64,000 bases of DNA from Hydra vulgaris (lineage: Eukaryota; Cnidaria; Hydrozoa; Anthoathecata; Hydridae). Shown piece by piece: positions 37,740 through 50,115 of the stretch (the first letter of the stretch is position 1; each line of letters starts with the position of its first letter). A program made the translations under genes and the position numbers. Location: the NCBI RefSeq assembly GCF_038396675.1, contig NC_088932.1:25391001-25455000 (forward strand), in the 5' to 3' direction. The notes under the pieces are model-generated. The model saw only the letters and a list, made by a program, of their open reading frames with translations. It ran no database searches and had not been told where the DNA came from.

Positions 37740-38932
37740 AAAATTAAAAATTACAGATTAATATGCTTTAAATACAATTGACAAAGGACTTAAATTGTGT
37801 TATTATTATAATACATGAATTAAAAAATTACTTGACTTTAAAAGTTACTATACTAATTTAAAAATAACATAAGGTTTATCCTTTACCACAGAAGCCATCA
37901 AATTAGAAAATTGTCGATCTTATTACTACTTAAGCTGATAAAGCAACGTTTTAAATCTGATTACTGATTAAGCAGATATTAACAGATTATTAAGATTTAA
38001 GCGTCCCTCATCGCGTGATCAAAAATATATAAAGAGAAATATTAAAAGGCGAAGCATGCTTATAAAACTCTGTGTAGACGCGCACGAATGGTCAACAGCA
38101 ATATTAAGTTAAGCAATAATATATAGCGATAATGCGTATGAAACTTTACAATACATAAAGAAGTTTGTTTTGCAATGACTTCTTAATGTATTTTTTCAAA
38201 AAACATATTTAAAGTGCAGAGCAAAACTAAAGATAATGGTTACTTTTAACAAATTTTTTCAACAAAATCTACTCTTTCATACCTAATTGTAGGAAAAGGT
38301 TTACGCTTTTTTCTAACGGCTAAAAATAACTTTTTTAAAGGAAAAAAGAGGAAAAAAGGAAAGACTTCGACTAGACATCGCAAATAGATTTAAATTAGAC
38401 TTTGAAATAACATCGTAAGTGGAGGTTGTATTTTTATAACGGCGAAAGCTGAAAAATAGATAAAAGAGGAAATGAAAAACAAATAAAAACTGTTTAGAAG
38501 AGAAGTATTAAAAAAAAACTAGTTAAGTGAAAACGATGAATGTATTAATGAATAAAAATTGAAGAAAAACGTTAAATAAACAGAACAACTAAAAACAAAG
38601 TTAAAGGAAAAAATGTTCGTGATATATTCGAAAATGATAAACTTAAATAAGTTATTAAAAGAAAACAAAAAGAAAAACTTTATTAATTTATGTTGTTAAA
38701 TTATGTTGTTTGAATTGTTTATATATAAACAATATATTGACGTGTAATTCTATGTTTTGTTTATCCTGTCGTGTAATTTTGTGCATCGTATATATTTACC
38801 TGTTGATGTGTATTTTTTATACAGTCGTGCTTTTATTTTTGTGGTGTTAATGTTAATTATTTTTATCCTTGTTGCGTTTAGAATTTGTCTCTATTATAAT
38901 CATAGGTGTAGAACGCGCTGGGGCTCAGGGGC
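37740..38932. other. No gene recognised
   Basis: AT-rich, A-rich in its second half, with no motif, TIR or tandem repeat noted. An 83-codon plus-strand ORF at 38757-39008 is hydrophobic but overlaps the hAT fragment on the other strand and is probably chance. Confidence 0.5.
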
Positions 38933-39394
38933 TCACCTTTTAACATTCCTTTTTAAATCAATTTTGTCCAACATATCTTTATTAGTATTAAGAAGCATCA
39001 CATTTTGAAGTCTATCAACGTGCATTGTGGATCTTAAATAGTTTTTTATTAGTTTTAGTTTGCTAAATGTTCGTTCATTTGATGATGTACTTATGGGTGC
39101 TGTTAACATTAATCTTAATATTTTATTTATAGTTGGCAAGATTTTCTTGTGGATTTCTGATACATTAAAAATATCTGATAAAATTAAAATGTCTTTACAA
39201 TGATGAACCAAAACTAAAAATTCAGAATAAATTCCTTCATAATCAGTTATCTTAGATGCATCACAGCCTGAAGGAAATAACTCTATATTCTTTTTAATGT
39301 CATCTACTAAGTATTTGGTGCATAATGGTGCCTTTAATAAGTTAAATAACGGCTCAATAGATAAAATACATTTTTTTAATCGCTCAGAAGACAA
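38933..39394 (-). pseudogene. hAT C-terminal dimerisation domain fragment
   Basis: A 153-residue open frame ends with APISTSSNERTFSKLKLIKN followed by YLRSTMHVDRLQNVMLL. This is the hAT dimerisation domain of the ZMYM/TTF-type finger branch. The preceding part (DASKITDYEGIYSEF...DILILSDIF) fits the segment just before it. No catalytic core is seen upstream, where the Ginger1 gene begins, so this is a truncated 3' fragment. Confidence 0.78.
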
Positions 39395-40166
39395 TTAATT
39401 AAACTAGAGAATTTAAAACTTTTTTGAACTCTGATCTATAAAATGTATATAAATCAAATTTCTTCTAAGAATTCGGATTAGAATCTATGTTTTACATAGT
39501 ATACTACATCAATATTATTTTATTGTACAGTAACAGAAATTATCACATTAAAATGATAATGAGCATACTTTTTTACCATATGATAAAGAAATGTAAGGAA
39601 ACATCTCCATTTTTTTTCTCTCAATACACTGCAGGAAATGAGACCTCATACTATTATTATCCCAGATAATTAAACTTGGATCAAAACTATTGCATAAAGC
39701 AGTAGCATTTGCAACAGCATAAAGCCCACAATGATTTCCATTGTCTTGCTTTTAACATATTATGACCTCCACATTCAAAGAAGAAATACATTTATTTATT
39801 AGCAACGATCCTGCAACTCTGTGTACCAGTAATAAAGCAGTGCCTTTATTAAACCCAGTAAACAGTGAATCATAATACTGAACAGAATTAGAACCATTTT
39901 CAGATGTTAAATTACTTATTAGAACCCAGTGCGAATTTCTAACATTAAGTATCTGAACAAACTTTCCAGAAATAGTATAACCACCAAAGTTTTTTGAATT
40001 AAAAAAGCAAGAACTCTGATATCCACCTACTTCAGAAATCTGGTGTGAAAGAAAGCTTTGTGCATTATCAATTAAATTTCATCGAGCCAACGAGATGGAT
40101 GTTTTAAAACATCTATGCACAGCTTGACTGACTGCGCTGATAATGTTGAATAAAAATTATTATCTA

Positions 40167-40406
40167 CACACTAAAAAAAAAAGGTATAAATTTCTACCTT
40201 AGGGTAGGATATGTGATATACCCTTAGTAAGGTATAATTTTCTACCTTTTAAGGTAGAAAGTTATATTAAAAACAATTATTTTTCATATAATTTTCTAAC
40301 TTAAAGGTATAATTTTCTACCTTATAAGGTAGAAAATTATACCTTACTAAGGGTATATCACATATCCTACCTTAACTAAAAATTTCTACCTTTAATTTTT
40401 AGTGTG
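40167..40406. mobile_element. 240-bp MITE with TA duplication, nested in Ginger1
   Basis: CACACTAAAAA and TTTTTAGTGTG are the ends, with TA on each side (40165-40166, 40407-40408). The body is made of inverted AAGGTAGAAA / TTTCTACCTT words and is almost self-complementary (GGTAGGATATGTGATATACC near the left, its complement near the right). It splits the Ginger1 sequence between the integrase tail and the Ulp1 domain. Confidence 0.9.
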
Positions 40407-41573
40407 TATATAAATTGCGGAACAAACTAATCTTTTAGATTAAGATATACTTGCGTCAGTTAGAGAAGTTGGATGCTTTCTTTAGCTGGATTTTTTTAAA
40501 ATTATTTTTAAATCATCTCTTTCAGTTAATTGTTTAGTCATTTTAAAACAATAATCATGCTCTTTTAAAATCAATTGGGTGGACAATGCTTGTTTTTCTG
40601 ATAAATAAGGCTTGATGTTAGATAAAGCAACAGATTTTTTCCAAACTTTACCATTAACAGTTAAAATAGCACCAGTTTGTTTTATTTCTGAAATGATTCC
40701 AGGTCCCAGTCAATCATGCTTCATCCGACTTCTTTTGCAACCAATTTTTCTGTAATTTCTTACTAAAACTTGATCCCCTATTTTAAATGAAAATGATTTG
40801 CATCCTTTCAGTTTTGAAGCATAATACTTTTTTCATTTTAGTCTGGGTCTGAATAATATTGTTATTTACTTCTGTAACAACTTTATTATAAGAATCCATT
40901 TTTTCTTGAACTTGCTCTTTGGATGCCTTATATTCAAAATTTTTATTTTCATTAGGATCTAAATCAGTATTATTTAGTGACAAAGTTGAAAACAAGTTTG
41001 CTTCTCTGCCGAGCATTAAAAAAAAGGGTGTGAATTTTGTTGAATTTTGCGCACAAGTAGGTAGACCAAATAAAACAGCTTCTAACAATTCGTCCCAATT
41101 ATCTTGGGTTTCATTGGATAATTTAGAGAAGGATTTCTTAATTGACTGATTTGTTCTTTCATCTTGCCCATTAGTTTGAGGGTGGTAAAGAGAGGTTATC
41201 AAGTGTTTGATTTGAAATGAACAAAAAAAAAGTTCAATCAAGCTGTTTACAAATTCTCTGCCTTGATCTGAAAGAATTTTTTTTGGAGGATTAAATTGAT
41301 AAAATAAAGTAGTAAGGCACTTTGAAACATTAAGCGCTGACTTTTCAGGAATTGCAAAAACTTCATTATATTTACTGCAAAGATCAGTTATAGCTAAAAT
41401 GTATTTGTTTCTAAGTTTTGTAAGTGTAAGAGGTCCAATTAGATCTAAACCCCAAAAATCCCTCAGTCCATTAACCTTAATAGATTTTAATTTCGGAGCA
41501 ACAGTTTTTCTTTTCTCCATACTATGACACTTGTCACATTCTTTTACCCATTTGTTAATATCATTAACCATCC

Positions 41574-41640
41574 CTAACAATTAAATTTAACATAAAACAA
41601 AATTCAAACATGAATAAAATACGTAATGTTGTGATAACAC
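41574..41640 (-). other. Probable 67-bp intron in Ginger1 transposase
   Basis: On the minus strand the zinc finger breaks as ...TATTGGCTAG, then GTGTTATC...TTAATTGTTAG, then GGATGGTTAATG. Removing the GT...AG segment joins YWLG to MVNDINKWV in frame and restores the expected spacing between the two halves of the H2C2 finger. The segment itself is AT-rich. Confidence 0.6.
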
Positions 41641-41959
41641 CTAGCCAATAGAAAAAACTTTTTAGCTTTGCTCTAGTGTTGTTAAGACCAACATGAGTTC
41701 CATGATAAGAATCATGGACACCTTTAAACGCTCTCATTTTTTCACAGTCGTTTATTTTTTAAATGCAGTTACATAATACAATTTACCATCTGAAGTATAT
41801 AAAAAGTTAGAATTAATTCAATGATAATATTTATTTAACAAATTATAATGTAATGTTTACATTCCACATAGTTTGAATTTTTTTGCATACTTCAAAAAAG
41901 ATTTACAGTCTGATTTGTAATATTTCATCCTTCCATCAGAGGATATTGTTTAACATCTT

Positions 41960-43490
41960 TAACAGAATAGTTATGAACAGACATTTTTCAAATTAAATTT
42001 TTGAATTGCAAATTAGAAATTTAAGTAACTTTGAAGATTTACCTAACAAAACAAGCCTACTTATTTAACGATAGATTTCACCTACCTAATCACACTTATC
42101 CAAAAATGGTCCCAACTTCAATTTTTTCAAAGAGCAAAAACACGACCGATAGGGCATTAATCTGAAGGGTCTCAGGTATCACCAGATCTAAAAATTAAAA
42201 TCTAATCTCTATAGCCAAAGGAGATAAACACATTTAAAGTTTTATAGCATTTTGCGCTACTGGTCGCACTTGAAGCCCCGTTGTAAATCTATTTTGTTCT
42301 TTTTTCACTTTTGGGTTATGGAGTTTTTAAAACATATCAAAAACTCTTTACATATATGTGTTGGCTATAATCTGAAAAAAAAAATTAGCTCTTTAACACT
42401 TGTGGTTTGTGCACAGGGACCTAAAGTATACGGTATGGCACTAAATGCCTCTTTAAAAAGATGGATGAAAATGCCTCTATAAACGGATGCTTTACGTTTT
42501 TATTCTAACCTTATAATCAACTATGGAAGTTTCAAGATTTAATAGAATGAAGGCTTGGCATGTATCTTTCAGGCAAAAAAAAAAGCAAGATATCTTTTAT
42601 CTGTGCAATGATATAGCTCTCAAAGTACGAATCTCGCATTTAAAAAAACAGCCAAAATATAGCAGCTTTTTGTGGTTTTTATGCTTTTTAACGATTCAAA
42701 GTTACATCAAATAACTAATATAGTAATAATATTATGTGACTAGTGGATATGGGATTCTATGGTTGTTAGACTTCACAATTGTGTGTACTTTAGTTGCAAA
42801 AATAGTACTTTTTTTGTCCAAGTTTGTATAAAATATGGGCCGAAAACACATAGTCAGAGGCATTTTTTCTAATTGTTCTGAATTTAAATCACATAAAAAC
42901 CTCTTAATATTTTAGTTGTTAAACCTACAAGTTTGCTGTGTTGTTTTTGTTTAAAATGATTGACCAAATATTGGATTAATGAAAACTTGTTTTCGTATTG
43001 TAAAAATTACTTTAGAATTGTAAATAAAAAATTAATGGGTAATTTATAAAATAATTTCAAAATTAATGTTAGAATCAAGTTTTTTTTTATATAAATCAAT
43101 TATGTATAATTTTGTTGTGCTTTTTTTCTAGTATTGAAGTATCTTCTATAATCTTTTATTGCTTTGACCAAGTTTTTTCTACTATTTAAAACTGTGAAAA
43201 CAAATGTTTCTTATTTTCCGGGAAAAGCCACGACATCAAAGTAATTTCATTTAAACAGTCAACAGCCTAAATAGCTAGAAAGATTTTTTACCAACACAAG
43301 CTTGTACTGATTTTATTTTTCAAATATTAGTTTTTTAACCACTAAAACGCTATATAAAAGAAAAACTCATCAAGATTGTCGGCAATCTGTCTGCTTTTTT
43401 TGTTTTTCAAAATTTAACAGGCATATTTCTGATTTCATCAAGGAAAGAATACTAGGTATTTTTTCTGGAAATTCCATTGATTTTAAAGAT
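41960..43490. other. No gene recognised
   Basis: Short ORFs at 42252-42482 and 42523-42714 have no recognisable motif and may be part of the 5' region of the degenerate gene that follows. No TIR was identified. Confidence 0.4.
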
Positions 43491-43499
43491 AATAGAATT

Positions 43500-45316
43500 C
43501 AATTGGGCATTTGCAATTCCGGCAGAGCAATGGTACAAAAGCATGACAAAGGAGATAGAAACTTGCCTCATCCCAAGCTACATGACTTTAACAAAGTAAT
43601 TATTAGACCACAGACCACAGGATTTGATTCTTGTAATTGCTTCAATTGCCAGGTTGGCCAACTAAAAGGACATTCTACAAATCTTACTTTTTAAACAAAT
43701 CAAGATTTGAAAGAGCCATCAAGTAGCTTTGATAATCTATGCTCAAACTGTCTCAGTGTAGTCAAAAGAGAGAATAATACACGATTGTTCACAAGCAACC
43801 AAATTTGAAAACTTAAAGAAAATGGTAGCAACTAATTCTTGAACTGCTGAAAAAATTGCTTCCTCTGTAGTAACTCAAAAGATATCCTCTCCACAGGGCA
43901 TAATTAGGTTGAGCAGAGAAAGTATTACTCCTGGTCCCTCCAGAGCTCAGTACATATCAAAAACTTCTATAATTACTTTGGACATGGTTCAAATTCAAAT
44001 CAATACTGGTCTTTCAAACAAAAAGATGCAAGAACTGGCTGTAACATTAAACAAAACTATAAATTCAAAAATTATTTAATTAAAATTTTGGGAAAATTTT
44101 ACAATAGCTGGTTGAAAGGTTGAAAGTTTATTCAAAGTTTCCAAAATCTCACTTACAAGGCCATCAATAAAAACTGATTATTTGGCAATGGTTGTTCACT
44201 GCAAGAGTTTAGGGGATTTTTATAACTCAATTCTCAGAGTTGGAGCAATCACTTCACCGCCTCTTATCAAACTAGGTATAATGGTGGAGAATCTTTCCTC
44301 AAGTTCAGCTTGAGTATTATCTCCATGGTGGATGTCAAAACACGTTCAGCCTCAAATGACAAAAGCTTACTGACTTTAGAACATGGGAAAGAAACAAGTG
44401 CTAAGCGTCAGCTGCTTGTTACTGTTGCTAAAAATATTTCAGAAACTTATGAAAATGTCAAAAAAATTTTAAGTTTATTTGGGAAAATTGATGTGTCTTT
44501 CTTTATTGCATGTGACATGAAGTTAGCCAATATAATCTGTAGCATTCAGTCTCACTCAAGCAAACACCCTTGTTGTTAGTGTGATGTTAAATCTAGTGAC
44601 CTCAAAGGACAGGGAACTTCAAGAAACTTCAGATCCTTTAGGATGCAATACAAAGCATTCATTGAGAAAAAGAATTGAAAAATGTACGCAAAGGATTATC
44701 ATAATGTTTTTCATAACCCATTGTTTGACCAGGAAGATGCCAAACAAGTTATTGAGTTTATTTCCCAATGGAACTTCATCTTCTCTTTGGAATTGTGAAT
44801 CATCATTACAAATCAATGCTAAAGATATGGCTTAAAGGCAAAGATTGGCCATTACTTCTCAAATTGAAATTACAATCTTATAATGGTAGAGAGTTAGTTG
44901 GGAATGATTGTCATAAGCTTTTGAAGAATATGGATGTTTTTGCAAAGAATTGTTGAAAGAGAAAAGACTATACGTTTGGTTTTGTGAAAACATTCCAACA
45001 TGTTAAGAGTATTGTTAGCTCCTGTTTTGGAAGAACATTAAATACTGCATATGTTCAACATATCAAAAAATTTCAGAGCTCATATCTTCAACTCCCAGTT
45101 TTGGTCACCCCAAAAGCCCATGCAGTGTTCTGCCATGTTCCTGAATTTATTGCTCTAAAGGGTACAGCATTGGGCATTTTTAAAGAGCAATCAACAGAAG
45201 CCTTGCATTTAATCTTCAGTACTCAATGGGCTAGGTACAAAAGAAACCCTGATCACCCTGGTTATGGAGGCCAGTTACTGAAATGTGTTATTGACTATAA
45301 CAGCAAGCATCTTTAA
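43500..45316 (+). pseudogene. Transposase-like gene of unnamed metazoan family, broken
   Basis: Plus-strand fragments give, in order: a Cys-rich segment (FDSCNCFNCQVG, then LCSNC), PGPSRAQYISKTSIITLDMV, LSNKKMQELAVTLN, FFIACDMKLANIICSIQSHS followed by KHPC, ELVGNDCHKLLKNMDVF, CFGRTLNTAYVQHIKKFQSS, and the end LGIFKEQSTEALHLIF...NPDHPGYGGQLLKCVIDYN. I recognise these as blocks of a protein family repeated many times in cnidarian and arthropod genomes, with zinc-binding N-terminus and a likely RNase H-like core, but I know no accepted name. Six or more frame breaks. A role as a mobile-element protein is inferred from copy number in related genomes. Confidence 0.5.
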
Positions 45317-45885
45317 ATTCCATTTTTTAAATAATTTATTTTTTCTAAAAATCAAATTCAAAAAAATTTTTCTAGAATTTTATTATAGAAATACTTGGTA
45401 TAACATTTGTTGACAAGAAATATTCTTGTCTAAAATTTTTTTTGTATTATAAACTATATTAGTTTATTTATAGTTTCATAAAATATCATAAGTTTACAAA
45501 AAATTAATCAGAAGTATAGGGGAGATCGGGGTTAGTCGGAACACGGGGTTAGTTGAAACATTGAACTTTTGCGCCAACTAACGAGCAGTTAGTTTAGTAA
45601 CTTTTTTTCTGAAATAAGAATACGTAATACTTACGAACTAAATATTTTTATTATTTTATGCTTTGTTTATATATGCATAAATAGTCTTTCTCCTGCCGTT
45701 TTTAATGATCTATTCACCTTGAAACCTACCAACAAATACTTTCTGACAAATACCAACCTTCAATTGTATTGAACCAATTTTGCATTGATTATCGTGCACC
45801 CCATTTTTGGAATAAAACTGTTTTACCGAAATATAATTTTGATGTACATACTTTTAAAGCTGAAATTTCTTTTACTCTTCTACAA

Positions 45886-45978
<93 letters not shown>

Positions 45979-46140
45979 AATGACGAGATATGTTAAGATT
46001 AAAAAATATGGTGTTTTTCTTTAAAATATGCTCACATTTATTGCTATTAAGTTGCTCAAAAAATATATTTTACAATATAGCAAAATCTTCACTAGGACTT
46101 TTAACCGTAAATATTTTACAAAAGCTGGAAAAGCTTTATG
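45317..46140. other. Intergenic; (TA)n at 45887-45974; possible pogo-like end at 45519
   Basis: GGGGAGATCGGGGTTAGTCGG and GGGGTTAGTTGAAAC at 45519-45565 resemble the G-rich subterminal words of pogo-type elements, but no partner end is seen. A pure TA tract of 88 bp follows. Confidence 0.4.
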
Positions 46141-48140
46141 TTAAAAGTAACAAAGCTCGTTTGATATAAACTTTCTTAAAAACTGCAAACTATTTAAAGT
46201 GTATCTAGGTTTTAACATACCTATTGCAAACCACTCTGATATAATTTCGATAAAAAAGCGATTACTCAAAAGTGCATTACATACTAGTATCAACGAACAA
46301 AAATCTCTGTTGAACAAATTAAATGGTTTAAAATCTCTAGTAAGAAACAATTGCACAACTATGCAGTGGTATTTTTTGTTAAAAGAAATTAACAATAACG
46401 TAAAGAAAAAAAACTTTCTTTTTTTAAAACTCACAAGAAGAAATTATGCTCCCTCAAAAAATATACTTGCCTTCCTTCTAAACACCAACACTTTGTTTAT
46501 CATATGCCATAATACAATTTACAACAGGATGAACTAGAATTATTAAAAAATAGTCTTAATTTTGCTCTACCGTCAGTATTTATACAAAAGACTGACGTTT
46601 TCGCTCAGTCAGATAGCATTGTACAGTTTCTCAATACTCAACTTAGAAGCAGTGATTCGGAACCTCAACCTTACTTCAAGCTAACTTTCTCATTTAGCGA
46701 ACAATTATGTATATAAATACACACCATCTGAAGATTGTCTAAGAAAACACAAAACATCAAGGAGACTAAAAAAAAATGTAATCATAAAACCGGACAAAAG
46801 GAATAGTATAATTATCTTTAATAAGGTTGACTATATTAAATCTTTAACTGATATTATAAGTGATACCAACTATTAAAAGAGAGCAATCTTTAAAAGAGTA
46901 TCTTAGGAAACGTGAAAAACATAAATGTTTTGATGATTTAAAAATGACGTTTACAATAAAATTTATCCTGTTGGTTCACAAACAGCAAGAACTTATGCTT
47001 TACCTAAGGTGCACAAACTCAGTAAAGATTCTTCTCTACCACCTTTAAGACCAATTATTTCAACAATCGGGACATATAACTATTTACTTGTCAAATATCT
47101 TTCTGATTTATTGTCTCCTTATATACCTAAATTTTATTCCCCCTGTGATTCTTTTTCTTTTGTTTAGGAATTAAAACAAGTTTATATAACTAACAAATAT
47201 ATAGTTTCCTATGATGTTGAAAGCTTTTTTACTAATATTCCACTTAATGAAACTATAAAATATAACTACTGATTTATACTTTAAAGATAAATGTGTTTAA
47301 AATATTTTTCCAAAACTCATTTCAAAAAATTACTTCAAAACTCAACAGCCGGTTATCATTTCTTATTTAAAAGGAAATAGTATGATCAGCTGGATGACGT
47401 TGCCATGGGTACTCCTTTAGCGCCAATTTTAGCTAATATTTTTATTGGGTTTCACAAACAAAAATTGGTTAGTAATTGCTCTTCCTCGATACCGATTTTC
47501 TATAAACGTTATGTGGATGATATTACCGCTATTTTTAATTCAGAGTTTAAAGCTCAGGAATTTTTTACACATCTTAATAAACAACATAAAAACTTAAAAT
47601 TTACTATGGAAAATAAACAAGATAATCAAATTGCATTTTTAGATGTTCTTATCAATAAGCCTGTTTCGCTTTCCACACCAGTTTATCACAAAAAAACATA
47701 TACAGATCTTTTACAAAAATTTTCCAGTTTTGTTCTCTATAGTTATAAAATTAGTCTTATGCGTTGTTTAATTGATAGAACGTATAAAACCAATAACACA
47801 TGGCAAGGATTTGATAAGGACATAAAAAATCTATCTAATGTTTTAAAAAATAACCAATATCCACCTAAAAAAATTGACACTGAAATTAAATTATTTGTTG
47901 ATAAAAAGTTATCAACAAATAATTTAATTTTCAAAAGTTTGTGATAAATAGTATTGATAACCCTGATATAAGCTATTATAAACTTCCATTTATAGAATTT
48001 TACTAAAATTTTACTAAATCTAAAGTTAATAAAATCATTAAAAAATATTGTAAAGATGTTATCATTAATTTAATTTTCACTACCAACAAATTACAAAACA
48101 GCTTATGTATAAAAGATCCATTTCACTAAATTTTATTTTC
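46141..48140 (+). pseudogene. Penelope-like retroelement reverse transcriptase, degraded
   Basis: The best segment (47405-47944) reads MGTPLAPILANIFIGFHKQK, then FYKRYVDDITAIF (RT catalytic YVDD), HKNLKFTMENKQDNQIAFLDVL and HKKTYTDLLQKFSSFVLYSY. The FLDV block and the MG(S/T)PL(S/A)P motif are typical of Penelope-like elements rather than LINEs. Upstream (46199-46540) is an N-terminal region rich in Lys and Asn; between about 46540 and 47400 many shifts and stops break the RT fingers. A palindrome at 47883-47930 lies in the thumb region. The expected GIY-YIG endonuclease is not recognisable downstream, where a hAT MITE has inserted at 48164. Confidence 0.82.
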
Positions 48141-48163
48141 GACCTTTTAGTCTTTACAAAGGA

Positions 48164-49316
<1,153 letters not shown>

Positions 49317-49653
49317 ACAAAGGAGTTCGTCATTAGTCTCAGCCGCTCGTTTTTTTTATGAGCCTTACAAGATTTACCTAATTTTACTTTGGTCTGTAAA
49401 AGTTTTCGTTTCTCATTATATATTTTTGGAAAAAATTATTTTGTTTTTTGTCTTTTTTTTATGCTTGTTTATAGCTATGTTTGTTTATTTTGTACTGTTT
49501 TAAAATTATATAATAATTAATTTGGTTTATAAAATACCGTTTGGTTTTGAATAAAGAATTAAAATAAAGAATTCGAAAATATCAAAATAAAATGAAGAGT
49601 AAAAAAAAACAAGTCATATTATAAACAAAGAAACACTTAAAAAGTAAATACTT

Positions 49654-49731
<78 letters not shown>

Positions 49732-49735
<4 letters not shown>

Positions 49736-49903
49736 TTAAATTAGTAAAAAACACTTATCTAACTTTTAATTTCTACTTTAAGTTTCACCATTGCTGGATC
49801 AGCAGGAAGAGTTCTATTTGAAACTCTTCCTGATGATCCAGCAATGGTGAAACTTAAAGTAGAAGATAAAAGTTAGATAAGTGTTTTTTACTAATTTAAT
49901 TTA
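49732..49903. repeat. Near-perfect palindrome, 82-bp arms
   Basis: Arms 49732-49813 and 49822-49903 are reverse complements with about three mismatches around an 8-base spacer. They contain AGTTTCACCATTGCTGGATC on the left and its complement on the right. The position just 3' of a Penelope-like element fits inverted terminal (pLTR-type) sequence of that element. Confidence 0.9.
49825..49866 (+). ncRNA. Hammerhead-ribozyme-like motif (Penelope-associated)
   Basis: Conserved core parts appear in order. CTGATGA (49830-49836) is followed by a stem II CCA-GCAA-TGG with a GNRA loop (49838-49847), then GAAA (49849-49852). A minimal stem III follows (AC-TTAAA-GT), with the cleavage-site triplet GTA ending at 49861. 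Stem I is TCTTC (49825-49829) pairing with GAAGA (49862-49866). The pair at the base of stem II is U-U instead of the usual G-C or Y-R, so activity is uncertain. Hammerhead motifs with short stems are known from Penelope-like elements, and one lies directly upstream. The other palindrome arm carries CTGCTGA on the minus strand, a core mutation. Confidence 0.55.
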
Positions 49904-49964
49904 TTATTGCTCTGTCTTTTAAGAACATTGAGCACTCTATTTGTAAAATACACTAACATAATTA

Positions 49965-50053
<89 letters not shown>

Positions 50054-50115
50054 ATATAAATCGAATAATAATTTATAATAATAATAATCAAATCATAAAA
50101 TAATCAAAAATTTGT

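Larger units (their letters stand above)
39590..41930 (-). pseudogene. Ginger1 transposase: integrase plus Ulp1 protease, broken
   Basis: Upstream codons (41655-41800) give GVHDSYHGTHVGLNNTRAKL then KSFFYW, the first half of the H2C2 zinc finger. After an apparent intron comes INKWVKECDKCHSMEKRK. The integrase core at 40783-41580 has its full triad: FWGLDLIGPL, ILSDQGREF and YHPQTNGQDERTNQS. Downstream, in another frame, KIGDQVLVRNYRKIGCKRSR and DWLGPGIISEI resemble the GPY/F module. Beyond a nested MITE, minus-strand frames to 39590 give HWVLISN, VQYYDSLF and QDNGNHCGLYAVANATAL. These are the His, Asp and Gln/Cys motifs of a Ulp1-type cysteine protease. Gypsy-like integrase followed by a Ulp1 or OTU protease is the published hallmark of Ginger1. 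Stops and shifts in the C-terminal half make it inactive. TIRs were not located. Confidence 0.85.
49658..50062. repeat. (TA)n tracts flanking a long palindrome
   Basis: TA runs at about 49658-49731 and 49967-50062 bracket the palindrome at 49732-49903, with about 60 bp of ordinary sequence on the right side. Confidence 0.9.

Noticed and set aside
40783-41580. Gypsy or retroviral integrase
   Set aside because: The core is Gypsy-like, but no protease, reverse transcriptase or LTR is found nearby and a Ulp1 domain follows, which fits Ginger1 instead.
39475-42120. CCGG/CCGT-flanked TIRs of Ginger1
   Set aside because: Looked for and not found; the element is probably truncated or its ends lie beyond recognisable sequence.
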